The translations under genes were made by a program, and so were the position numbers. From contig CAMGYJ010000008.1 of assembly GCA_946122785.1 (NCBI GenBank), positions 7,651,475 to 7,715,474 on the forward strand: a stretch of 64,000 nt of DNA, read 5' to 3'. The first letter of the stretch is position 1; each line of letters opens with the position of its first letter. The notes beneath the pieces were generated by a model. The model ran no database searches. It saw nothing but the letters and a program-made list of their open reading frames with translations, and had not been told where the DNA came from. Below are positions 35,722-46,470 of the stretch, piece after piece. This stretch comes from Linum tenue (Eukaryota > Streptophyta > Magnoliopsida > Malpighiales > Linaceae).

Positions 35722-37221
35722 TGTTGACACCTAAAATTAATTTGGCCGGACTTAAATGCCGCATTCATTAGTCTCGGCATTTAAGTCGATACCGCTCGTA
35801 AAAAACGGTATCGTTGGGAGTCGAGCGGCGCCGCGGAGAACCACAACGGTACCGCAAGGAAGCTCAGCGGTACCGCGGTACTCCAAACGACACCGCTTAC
35901 CGAAAAACAAAAGGGCCGCGCGTGGGTATTGGAGGAGTTTTCTCTAATTAATTATTATTTTATTCATTGGATGGGAAGAAGCGGCACCGACGGGGGTTAA
36001 AACGATGCCGCGGAATTAAAAACAGTACCGCGAGGAAGCCCAACGATACCGCTATACAAGCAAACGACAGTGTTTAATAAGAAAACAATGTCGCAAAAGG
36101 AAAAACAAACGGAGCCGTTTTGGCGCTAACGACGTTGTTGGTCGTGGACTAGTGATGGTCAGAGTAGTTAATTAATATTTTAGTGACTTCTTAGCACGGT
36201 GTCGTTAGTTGAAAACGATGCCGCAAGGGGAAGGAACGACACCGCGAATTGAAAGACGATGCCGCGAAGGGGCCAAACGATGCCGCAATGGTTAAAACGA
36301 CGGCGTTAAAGTTAAAGCGGCATCGCAAAGTTCAACAGCATCGCAGAAATAGAAAACAATGTTGTTTAATTACTAACGGCGCCGCGAAGTGAGAGTTTGA
36401 GAGCGTGTCAACAATGATGGCCGGTTTAATTAATTAATATTTTAGGGACCAGTTAAGACGGTGTCGCTTTAGCCGAAAACGACATCGTGAGTGTCGACAC
36501 CGTCGCGGTACTGAAACGATGTTGTTTAATAGAAAACAACGCAGAGAGTTCAGTAATGGTGAATTTCGGCTCAGTGTCGTTTTGGGCCAAGTTGCCACGT
36601 GCTCAAGCGGTTTCGCACTCGTGGGAGTTACGCAACAAGGAGGAAGTTACCTGCACGGTTGACAGGAGTGAAGACGTGGGAGACAAAGGCGCGAAGGCAG
36701 TTACTACGACGGGGAGAGGCGCGAAGTATAAAGATGGGGAAGAGAGAGAAGTGGCAGACGGCAAAATCAAATCACAACTGCACCATTGCAGAATTATCTT
36801 TTTTCTCTCTAGTTTCGTAGAATCGCTCTGTCAAAGAACTCCTTTGCAGAGTCGTAGATCGTAGCTTGTAGTCGTAGTCGCGGAGCTCTCCAGAGGAACC
36901 TCCATAGGAGTAGAGGTAACGTAACTTAGAACACTCCTGGTTCGATTTTCTGTTTATTCGAACACCCTCGTTCGAACATAATTTGGAGAGGTGTTGAACC
37001 AAATAACAGTTGTTTGATTAGAAGTCAAAGGTGTATCGATCACAATCAACGACGGCCGACACCGGCGGCGGCCATTTGACGATCGTCTTTGTTTCTGTTT
37101 TGATCGATCAAATCAACGGCGCCGACACCGGCAGCGGATATTTGACGATTTTTTGCTGATTTTGGTTTGTGTTTACTTGAAACTAGTGCACATTGAACAC
37201 GCGAGTTTCGCCAACGAAACA
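35722..37221 (+). mobile_element. Solo LTR, probably Tat-lineage Ty3/gypsy (1.5 kb)
   Basis: It starts TGTTGACACCTAAAATTAAT and ends CCAACGAAACA (TG...CA). GTCTG flanks both sides (35717-35721 and 37222-37226), the 5-bp duplication of LTR elements. The TGTTGACACC start is, from general knowledge, common in Tat/Ogre-type LTRs. A TATA-like GTATAAAGATGG lies near 36726 on this strand. No internal domain is next to it, so it is a solo LTR left by recombination. Its first bases imitate the hAT end TTGACACCTA by chance. Confidence 0.8.
35790..36540 (+). repeat. Array of AACGRYRCCGC-like motifs inside the solo LTR
   Basis: About 25-30 variants of an 11-base word (AACGGTACCGC, AACGACACCGC, AACGATGCCGC, AGCGGCACCG and others), spaced roughly 15-30 bp over 750 bp. 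The words share the core ACGRYRCCG, and some are inverted. Density is far above that in neighbouring DNA. It lies upstream of the LTR's TATA-like box, so a regulatory role in the U3 region is conceivable. Confidence 0.7.
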
Positions 37222-38009
37222 GTCTGCTATCACAACTTACAATTACTAATAACCCCTAATAATAATTACCACCCATTATAGTATATATAATCATCGTGAC
37301 TTCCACATTGCCCGTCCATCCAACCTTTCGCATTCTCATTTGTTTTGACATGTGTGTTTGCAGCCTGCATGACTCCAATTCCGCAGCACAAGCGAAGAAC
37401 ACAATTCCGCAGTAGTCAATCTCGAGTTCTCTATCCTCCATGTATCAGTTCTGGCCAATTACTCTATGCTGCCTCTTGCGACTCCACTCATGTTATCAGT
37501 TTCGGTCAATCACTCTGTTCCGACCAATTATTTCATTCATATCCTTAGTAGTACATCCAGTTTCATAGGGTAATTGCAAACACAATGGTCCATGATTGCA
37601 GTCGCCAAGCTCCCTAAAGGGAATCCTCAAATGGCCAACGGAGAATGGAAACAGTACTATCCTTGCATGCTGCAACTGTAAAGCGTGCTACTCACCACAC
37701 ACAACCTCATTCTCTGCTGTCCAATTTTTAAATGGAGGGAAGGTGAATTATTAGTAAGGTTGTGATCACAATAGAGGATGGTAAGATAGGAACCATTATC
37801 CCCAATCCGTGGTTATTAGTAAGGTTCAGCTATATTATGTCATTCGTTTTTCCCTGCTACATCTCCCAAATTTTATAACAGCATTCATTATGATCTTTAT
37901 TACCACATCGGAGAGAATGGAAAAATTGTGGCTTTTCCATGCCTATAAAATAAAGTGACTGGCATGACATATAGACATATCAAGGTGTAGTGCTTATAGT
38001 GCTAAGACC

Positions 38010-38285
38010 TTGTTAGGTTGGGCTGAAAAGAAAGCCCAGACTTTTATTTAGTACAAGCTGAACTTGAGTTTAATTTGTGTCTGAATATGGGCCGAGTTTA
38101 ATACTTGGCTCGTATAGTTGAGCTCAAATTTAGTTCAAATTGACATTTTTTTAAATCGAGTCGAGCTCAAGCTAACATTTTGTAGCTCGTATCAAGCTTG
38201 AGCTTAGTCGGAGTTGAGGCTTTGTTTGTCGAGCTCGAAGCCAGAGCAAAGTAAAAGCTTAGCCTGGTTTGTTGTTTAGCCCTAT
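38010..38285. repeat. Degenerate GAGCTCGAG-rich element
   Basis: Words such as ATCGAGTCGAGCTCAAGC and TTTGTCGAGCTCGAAGCC, and a TAGCCCTA end, match the family at 3569-4130. Heavily decayed. Confidence 0.4.
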
Positions 38286-38375
38286 TTGCTTACCACGCGC
38301 CAAATACCAGATTTGTATGGTTATATTAAACGATATACTTTAATACAATTACTACTGAAATAATACTAAAATACA

Positions 38376-38480
38376 AAATAAACATTTAATGGTGTCTTTT
38401 GGTAGCAAATGTTTGATATCACCATACCAAATAAACATTTAATGGTGTCTTTTGGTAGCAAATGTTGATATCACCATTCC
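38376..38480. repeat. Two near-identical 53-bp tandem copies
   Basis: AAATAAACATTTAATGGTGT begins each copy; they differ by a missing T and a C/T change near the end. The high identity suggests a recent event. Confidence 0.9.
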
Positions 38481-38939
38481 TATTAGCTAGTGTAATTTAC
38501 CAATTACGATTAATTACATAACAAGTTTGCAAGTCATTAAAATTGATTTCAACATTTTGACTAGTATTTTTTTAATTAAGTATATATGCGAGGTAGAATG
38601 AAATTGGTTAAAAATTGAGAAAAATATTTTAAATTAGTGTAATAAAATGTGTAAGTTGGTAATGAGTTAGGAGTATGTTACTCGATGCGCTGACCGGAAC
38701 AACCCGTAACCCGATCCGCCCGACCCAAAACCCGTTGAACCCGAACCCTGAGGTGCCCGCAACCCGATCTGAACCCGAACCCGATGAACCCGCAACCCGA
38801 CTAACCCGCAACCGTTTGAACCCGAACCCGATGAACCCGAACCCGATACACCCGCAACCCGATGAACCCGAAACCCGATTAACCCGCAACCCGATTGAAC
38901 CCAGCCCGAACCCGCCCGATTGACACCTATAGTTATGAG

Positions 38940-40393
38940 GCGAGTGCATTGAATGCCACCCCAAAAAAATGGGTGCAGCGAATACGCCACCATAACTTAT
39001 AACTCATTCAAATAGTCAACATTGACCATTATGTAAGTTAAATTTAAATGTAACAAAAAAATAACCGTGAGGAACGATGAAATGAGAATACATAATTAGT
39101 GATCATTGATGCAATTAAAATTTTCTACTAATAAAAACGAAAAACAAAATAGTAAAGTTAGCGACCAAATGTGTCATTAAATGGATCAAAGCCTGTCTGT
39201 CATCTGCATTCTTTAGTGTGAGTATAAATGGGGGATTGTGTGGATTCTTTCCAGCTTGTAAAGAGGTGAGGTAAGGATACCCACTGTCACCATACCTATA
39301 CCACACAAAATTAATATGTTTTCGACAATTATTAGATTGCATCCCTTGATTAGTGCTCAATCTCAGCAACCATTTAAGGAAGCTTCGGTATGTAGTTCAA
39401 ATTATTTTCCGCTTTCCTCTAACGGCTAGTTGTGTCCTGACACTATATATTCTCCTATACTTGTCTTGTTTCAAGCACTTTGTAGAAGCTAGAGTAGTAG
39501 AGGGCTTAGCTTAAGAGTTATAATGGGTTGACGAAAAGTTGAGGAAAAGGTTCAAGCTTCGTCAAGGCTGAGACAGATAAGATTGTGATCTGGGTTTTTC
39601 ATTCTTTCATTCTCGCTTTCTTTCTGCACCTTTTGTATTTTGGTCTTGTTTTACTTTCTCTAAACAAAAATTAAACAAGGATCTCCCAGAGTGTATTCTG
39701 GGACGTGGAAGTACACCATTGCACTTGGGCGAACCACGTTAAAAACGTCATGTCTTATTTACGTTTTCTGCATTTACATTCTGCTATGTTCTTCCCCTGT
39801 TCTTGACAGAACTCTGTTCTCAGTCCTTCGTTTGATCGAAACAGAGGTTCTGTTCGGGCTCCAGCTTCAGTTAAGACTGTGGGTATTTGGGCTGATGCCC
39901 TTCGAAGCCCGTCAGTCCAATCTAGGCCCAACTTACTTCCCCGACCCGGTCACTGAGTTTGATCTGTACAAACTCGATTTCGAGACCGTCTTGTTTCATT
40001 CCACCCATTTCATTTCTCTATCGTCTTTTTCCTCTGGTTTCTAACCTAATTTCCTAATCGACTCTGAATCTTCATAAAATTCTTTATTCCCATTGCAACA
40101 AAGACAAATTACATAAATCAAAATATGAAATGAAACGACATGGCCTAACAACAATTGATGCTAGAAAACATTTAGTGCACTACTGCATATATATTGCTTT
40201 TATTAGAATCCCAATATCAAAGCCAACCGAGACTTCAAAACGAACTACTTAGCTATAACTTTCAACACATGAAATGGAAAACTAAAGGCTGTGTTGGAAA
40301 TAAGGTAGGTTGTCATGGTAATAATATTAAGGGGGGGCACATATATGGAAGTATAAGTTGTGATGATATGTGAAATAGTAGTAGTATCTTTAA
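38940..40393. other. Intergenic, nothing recognised
   Basis: An open frame at 39691-40044 has no family resemblance. 38946-38975 has a short hairpin (CACCCCAAAAAAATGGGTG). Confidence 0.35.
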
Positions 40394-40978
40394 TTAAGGG
40401 CACTTGTAAGGAACGCCATGGTAGAGAGTAGCGGTCCAGTTCTTGCACTGCTCAGCGTTGGAGCCGATGGGACCGGTTGGAACGCACTTGCAGCTCATGC
40501 AGCACCTGGTGCATATCTTCTGGCAGAACCTCTTGGCTGACGGGTGAGTCTTGCACCTGTCCTGGCACTTGGCCACACAATCTGCACCCACACCATTTGT
40601 CAATATTTAGATAACCCACAAGAGTCTTTTTTACGACCAAATTAGGGGCATTGGTAGTAAGAGCTGTAAGACGACGTACAGTTTCCAGATACGGGTGCCA
40701 TTGGGGCATGCGCTACCGGAGTCGGTGTGACCGGAGCATGGGTCGGAGCGACAGTCGCCGAGCTGTTGTGGGAGCAACAGCTGAAACCTGCAAACATAAA
40801 AAAAAGGAGTAGATGTGGTTGAGAAGAAAGGAAGACATTAATGGCGCTCAAGATGCGATTAGTGAATATATCATGCATGCAAGCACACGAATCGAGGAGA
40901 GCAAAGAACTGGTCTTCGTACATAGGAATCGAGGAGAGCAAAGAATAAGAGGAAGCAGGCAGCCTTGATGAGAGCCAT
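40394..40978 (-). CDS. GASA/Snakin cysteine-rich peptide with a Pro-rich spacer, frame broken in exon 2
   Basis: Exon 1 (40922-40978) encodes the signal peptide MALIKAACFLLFFALLDSY. Exon 2 (40680-40787) encodes a VSAVAPTTA start and, one frame over, ATVAPTHAPVTPTPVAHAPM then APVSGN. Exon 3 (40394-40581) is the GASA domain: CVAKCQDRCKTHPSAKRFCQ, KICTRCCMSCKCVP, ending HGVPYKCP. One base is missing near 40757-40762 (GCTCGGCG in place of the GCTCCGGCG expected). Junctions are GT-AG. GASA domains have 12 cysteines; here 11 are seen, because the usual CPCY pair reads CKNW. A 35-bp tandem repeat (TTCTTTGCTCTCCTCGATTC) sits at the exon 1 end and start of intron 1. Confidence 0.82.
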
Positions 40979-41070
40979 ATCGATCGATCTACTAATGATA
41001 TCTGCTTCACTAGCTGCTGCTGCTGCTTTTACTTTGTTGAGTGAGTGATGAATGATGGGCAAGGAGGAAG

Positions 41071-41080
41071 GTATTTATAG
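41071..41080 (-). promoter_or_regulatory. TATA box of the GASA gene
   Basis: CTATAAATAC on the minus strand, about 95 bp before the start codon at 40978. Confidence 0.7.
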
Positions 41081-43387
41081 GCGTTGTGGGAGATTGATCC
41101 AGAGAGACTAGTCTAGTCTAGGCGCGGATTCTCAAGCAAAAGAAACCCTAAATTGCAGCAAGATTGCAAGTTGGCATTAATGCTGATTATTTTAATTACT
41201 TAGAGAACCGTGAGGGTTGCAGCTTCGTGGCCGGAATTGGTGATCCGAGGTCTGGTCTTAATTGTGGCTATTAGTATAATTAATCTGCCTTGCTTTGCTC
41301 GATGCTCAATTTTTTACGTAACCTTCTGTCAAGCTACTTGCTCTTCTGCCTAGGGGAGAGAGGCCCTTGTATATACAATAACGATTTTCCTTAAAGAGTA
41401 CGTAATCTGCTTTTACATTTGCAATTTGCATTCGAAAGAATAGTACTATTTGAATGTGTTGACACTTAGTTTGGCAAAGAATATGAACTTCAAAGTTTAG
41501 AGTAACATAACCAAATATATTAAAAATTAGCAGACCAAAAAATTCAATACTACCAATCTAATCTTAATAATATGGGTACACAAAACAAATATTTTTAAAC
41601 CACAAACAACAATTTTGCTCGATCCGGTACGTGTTTATAACTGTCCCGAAGAAAACTATAAAATAACTGTAATAGATTGGTACCGAGGTCATTTTTTTAT
41701 CTCCTCTCAACAACTCTAGTTATTATTAAAACTAATTGGTTCTTCACAAAGAAGTACTAGAGCCTCATGCATGTTCTAAGAACCTCCAATATTAATTGTT
41801 GATTTTTAGTTTATGATATATGGTGTGAGCTTAATTTTATTTGAGCGGGTCCTCAAAATGTAATATTCATCAGTAATCGAGTCACATAATTCATATCTGT
41901 CTTCTCTTTTCGTTAATTTCTTAACTTGCAAGTTACTTTCTTACAAGTAGCTAACATGTATAAAATTTCAATTTCGAAACTTTCTCATCAAATGGCTCAA
42001 GACCGGACAATCACAAGTGAAAAGACCCCTGCAACGTCTGTTATTGTAGTGATGATGAGCTTCCAGGAAGCTAACCTGCAAAACCCTAATAAGCAATGAA
42101 CTCATAATCTGGGGAAGGTACAGCCAATTATTATATTCTTAATTAGCTACGGGAACGAGGCTATAGCGTGCGTGGCAGGGCAGTCAATCCGCCACTTTTG
42201 GCTGCTTTGTTTGTGGGGTGTTCATATGCTAGGAATAGGATGGATAGGCAGCGGTGGTTTGACTTCTCAGAAGTTGATCACACTCCAATATCTATATATT
42301 TCATCCATTGCATAGTTTCCAACCATGTCAAACGCCACCCACTGCTTCGTCCAATCAATATATCGCACATGAAAATCTTCGAGCACCACCAGTCTAGTCT
42401 TGGCGGTCAACTTGCTAGATTCCTTCCTTTTGTTGACTGCAGGCCATCTAAGTAAATACTATAATGTGATCTCAGATATGATCTCAGCTGAATGTTGATG
42501 CTGTGAGAGGGTGCGGGAACATCTAATTAAGTAGTAACCAGCTGGCCGCTTCTCCCAAGGCCTCTCATCAAAGTTGGTGACACAGTGACACACATCTCAA
42601 AAATGGCTAATCAAAGCCATTTGAGCTCTTGGAAGATTAACGAAGAGCCCATGGAAGGATCCAATATTCAAAGATCAAAGCCATGGGGGAACCATGTAAA
42701 TGCCCAAAGGCCCATACCCGACATTGTGCTTACGGCCCAATCCCAAACTCGTAGTCATACTTGCTTCCAACTTCTAAGGGCGTGATTTGGAGTTCACAAC
42801 TTCACATAGAAAATAACTCCCTTTACGTTCTACTCGTTTCCAAATGAGACGATTCTTGAACTAGCTTGTTTGTAAAAAAAACGAAAAAAACAAGTTGCAG
42901 CTTTGTCATTCTCAACTAGTCGTACATTTGAATTGGCTTGACTCGGTGAGCTCAAATCTCAAATTTATTTGATAAAATACGCAGATGGTTGAAATTGTTC
43001 TAAGATTATGATATGATTATTTTCTTCAACAAATAAAAAATTTCAAGGCGAGCTCATCAAATTAAATGCAAGCTCTCTTTGTAAGTATTATTTATTGTGT
43101 GTAGCAGAATTAAAGTCGAGTTGAACCATTTTCATTATGTTCATCAGACCCAATCCAACCTGTCATAACTTGATTCAACAGTGTTGTTGACAATTAATAA
43201 ACGCATTGAGTTCAAATCAAGTAAAAAATCGATTCGATTTTGCCCGACTATAGTCCTAATATGAATATCAAAGTAAAAAATCAATAGAAAATGATATAAA
43301 AGTTGTTACGTTTTGTTACTATCTAGTCTACAATCTTAACTGATACAACGGACTAATATGGTCACACAAATACAACCGGACTAATAT
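41081..43387. other. Intergenic, nothing recognised
   Basis: AT-rich. A frame at 42168-42455 (plus strand) has no family resemblance. No repeat boundaries found. Confidence 0.35.
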
Positions 43388-44457
43388 TTATTTCTCAAAT
43401 ACTGGGATAGGGGGAATGTAACTGAACACGACCCTCAACTGCAACGACGACAAAGTAGCGAGCCTGAGATGCCTGGTGGCCCTAAAGCTGCCGTCCACCG
43501 CACAAGGCACCGCCACCCGCTCTTTCCTCCCCGTCTTCCCATTATAAAACTCCACATGGTCAAAACCCGTCGTCGTAGTACGCCACCATCGTTGACCCTC
43601 CGTCCGGGTCGCTCGTCCGCACGTACCACCAGTCGCACGTGTCGAACTTCCCTCCCTTCGCCGCCTCCCACCCCACCTTAAACTCCGGCGCCGGCCCCAC
43701 CAACCCTTCATCACCATCATCAATCACCACAAAATCATCCACCGCCTTCCCGTCCAACGACGGAACCCGCAGCTTCCCGCTATCCCCACCCCGGGCAAAC
43801 GTCGCCGAAGGAAGCGGCCGGCGCCTCCTCTCAATGGCTCCGACGTCGGCGACGGCGAGCTGGGACGGCTGCGCCGCGCCCCAGTAGTGCTTCCGGTAGT
43901 AGTCGAGCTCGCCCCTCGTGACCACGAGCTGGACCTCCGCATCGTCCACGTGGCGGGTCAACGTTTCCAGCTCGGCGTCCTTGTCAGCGATTTGACCGGC
44001 GTAGTCGACTGCCACGTTGCCGTAGACGATGTCGCGTGGGTTCCACACGGTGGTTGTTGTAACGTTTTCCCCCTGCCACGTGGCGGGACCAGAGGAACAG
44101 ATCCTGGAGGCGGAAGTAGTGGAATCCGAGGATTGGGTTGACGTAGCTGGTGACGTCGAGGAAGCAGAGGCCTTCGACGTTGACCAAGAGGTGCGACTGG
44201 GTGAGATCCTCGGCGAGGTTTCTGAGCGGCCGGCCTTTGATCATTTTGTCGAACACCTTGAGGGAATCGTAGGTTCTGGCCAGGGGTCCGGCGGAGGCCA
44301 CGAGGTTCCAGTCGTCGGATGTGACGGTGGATGTGTCGGTACTAATGGCGGCGTTTTCGTCGTCGGCGGTGGTTAGGGAGTAGATGTCGATGGTGGCGTT
44401 GTCGGACGAGGAGATGAAGAGGTTTCGGGACTTCAATTCGAAGGGAGTCATTCTCAT
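43388..44457 (-). CDS. Unrecognised coiled-coil family, member A (two single-base frame changes)
   Basis: Homologous along its length to members B and C. It begins MRMTPFELKSRNLF, then TIDIYSLTT and GRPLRNLAEDLTQSHLLVN. The middle is WNPRDIVYGNVAVDYAGQIA and a helical segment to ELDYYRKHY. The C-terminal domain has CDWWYVRTSDPDGGSTMVAY and FDHVEFYNGKTGRKERVAVP, ending RVVFSYIPPIPVFEK. The frame breaks at a C5 run (44069-44073, one base too many) and an A4 run (43562-43565, one too many). I do not recognise the family. The tail with two Trp and YY/FYN could be a small Tudor/Agenet-like barrel, but that is a guess. Member A is the most divergent of the three. Confidence 0.75.
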
Positions 44458-45002
44458 TTTGCTGGTTTGATTCTGAAGAAAAATTGATGAGATATTAGTT
44501 AGGATTGTGGGTTCATTTCAATGCTTATATACATTTCAGAATTACGCGGATGCTTTTTTGGGTGGGGGAATATAAAGATAGTGGGGACTTAATTGGATGA
44601 GATAGAAAGTATAAGGACTAACCAAACTGCAAATGTGCAAATGGAAAAAATTTCTGCTTGTTCAAACTGTCCTTGACTGTATATCTGGTCAAACTTTTAA
44701 ACTTCTACAGCAATATTCTTGATGTTCTAGAAGACAATATAATTGATGATGTACATAGTCTTTAATTATTTGGATTACTGACTATGATTACTCATTGAGA
44801 ATAGAAGAAATTCCTAGGGAAGACAGAGAAACAAATAAGGACGAAATTTTTATTATCGTGTTGAACTTTTGCTTATCCATAACAATAAGTCAAGAGGAAT
44901 ACAAAGAACATTTAGCATTCACCCAACCAGCTAAATCAACATAATCGTTAAGTTGAGGACTTATCTTGTCAGTTTATGGATTTTTGGATTCGCGATCAAC
45001 CA

Positions 45003-45337
45003 TAGTTAGTAAAATACGGTATGAGAAAGTTACGTATTTTACTTCATCTATAAATTAATGTTACTTTTAATATTACGTTAATAGTCATAAATATATAAAA
45101 TTAGTTATTTTTTAATAATAAATAAATATATAAAACATAGTAAAGTTAATAATTTAATTCATTAAATACGAATATTAAACATGTTATACGGGTTTTATAC
45201 GTGTTTAGTACGGTAGCCATTAAATGAAAAGAAACAAATGGAACGACTTGACAATATAATACGGATACGAAAGTTTTAAATAGATAAAGTACGTGCAGGT
45301 ACATATACGTGTAACAAAACGAAGTATTTACTAACTA
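45003..45337 (-). mobile_element. MITE, copy 2 (TAGTTAGTAAA family)
   Basis: Reverse orientation copy of 9299-9639. Ends TAGTTAGTAAAATACGG and GTATTTACTAACTA; shared words include GAACGACTTGACAA and AATTTAATTCATTAAATAC. Confidence 0.7.
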
Positions 45338-45859
45338 TGCTATAAACTGCAATCAACTTAATAATACACAAGAGTTACATTTTGGCATCCTTCAATTAGC
45401 AAAACAAAACGCAATTAGCTTTTATTTTTTGAGTTTTAGGATTTTTTTCGTATCAATTCATATGTTTTTCAATTTGCAACCTTAGAAACTACAACCGGCT
45501 TCCACACTCCCGCCAAGGGGGGAAAAATCGACGGAAGACGTACAATCACAAAGCATGGAACCAGACTTACTAACAATAGTTAGCATCATTGCTAGAAAAC
45601 AAGTCCATATGCTATATTCTACCAAGTGATCACAAGACACCCCGAGTAGCAATTGGCGTGACACAAAGCTAACCAAAATACATTGCACACGAAAAGACAA
45701 CTCATGGACAAAACAAGAAAAACTCGATCAATCCGAACATATATATGAATCATAGATACTTCGTCCACGAACAAATGACAGTCATAGCTAGCAAATCGAA
45801 TCTGAATGTGTTCGTCAGCTAGCCCTAATGACACATACCTGCAAAATGAGCCAATGTGC

Positions 45860-46470
45860 TCACGGAAAAAAACTCGTTTGTTACTCGATTTGTTTAATAA
45901 AGAGTCGAGTTTGAGTTAAACATTGTACAACTCGCGAGGTAGCTCGATTCAATGACTTGTCAAGCCCAACTCATGAGCTAGCTTGTTTTGAACTATGAGC
46001 TGGCTCAACAGTGTAGCATCGAGCCACCTCTACAACGACATATGAGTCAATCGATTAATAGCTTATGAGTTCGCTTGTTGATAATTACTTAGTTTGTTAA
46101 ATTATATATCTCATCACATTTGATGTTTAAAACTTTGAGTACATTAACATATATACCTCATGTATAATATAAAAGAGAAATTATGTACCATAGATTGTTT
46201 ATTTACTAGTTACTAGTAAATAACATGATCTGAACAATGAAAATTTATGGGCTAGATAATATGGTGTCTAAGCTTGAGCATATTTCGTGAGGTGTTTAAT
46301 AAAACACATCTCGAGTTGGGCTCGTGACTCGTGAGCTCATTAATGAACCTTGTTCAAGTCAAACATGAGCAAAGAGTTAAAAGGTCAACCTTTTTATTAA
46401 CCAACTAACTCCAAATTATATTAAAACTCAGCTCGATTCGACTAAAGTAAGCGAGCCAAAATCCTAACAA
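45860..46470. repeat. Degenerate GAGCTCG/GAGTCGAG-rich element
   Basis: Both sides have words such as AGAGTCGAGTTTGAG, GAGCTAGCTTG and CAGCTCGATTCGACT, as in the element at 3569-4130. Ends are not precise. Confidence 0.45.

Larger units (their letters stand above)
32336..38931. mobile_element. hAT-type element, 6.6 kb, with later insertions inside
   Basis: The ends are TATAGGTGTCAA and TTGACACCTATA, a perfect 12-bp inverted repeat. The 8 bases GTTATGAG flank both sides (32328-32335 and 38932-38939), the hAT size. About 220 bp inside each end is an array of AACCCG (about 19 copies at the left, about 20 at the right) in the same orientation on the plus strand, so the arrays are direct although the ends are inverted. 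No transposase frame is visible. A Pack-MULE (33258-34630) and a solo LTR (35722-37221) were inserted later; without them about 3.7 kb remains. Confidence 0.8.

Noticed and set aside
35722..35733. TTGACACCTA as a second right end of the hAT-type element
   Set aside because: It is the start of an LTR with its own 5-bp GTCTG duplication; the 8-bp GTTATGAG pairs 32328 with 38932.
35790..36540. Array as hAT transposase-binding (AAACGG-like) subterminal repeats
   Set aside because: It lies inside the later inserted solo LTR, so it does not belong to the hAT-type element.
31993..38996. Outer TIR element around the hAT insertion (TTCAATGCAC near 32014, GTGCATTGAA near 38943)
   Set aside because: The inverted words with small hairpins are suggestive, but no target duplication and weak similarity; not listed as a feature.
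39691..40044. 117-codon open frame
   Set aside because: No family resemblance, no splice or promoter context; probably chance.
42168..42455. 95-codon open frame
   Set aside because: No resemblance to known proteins and unusual composition; not supported.
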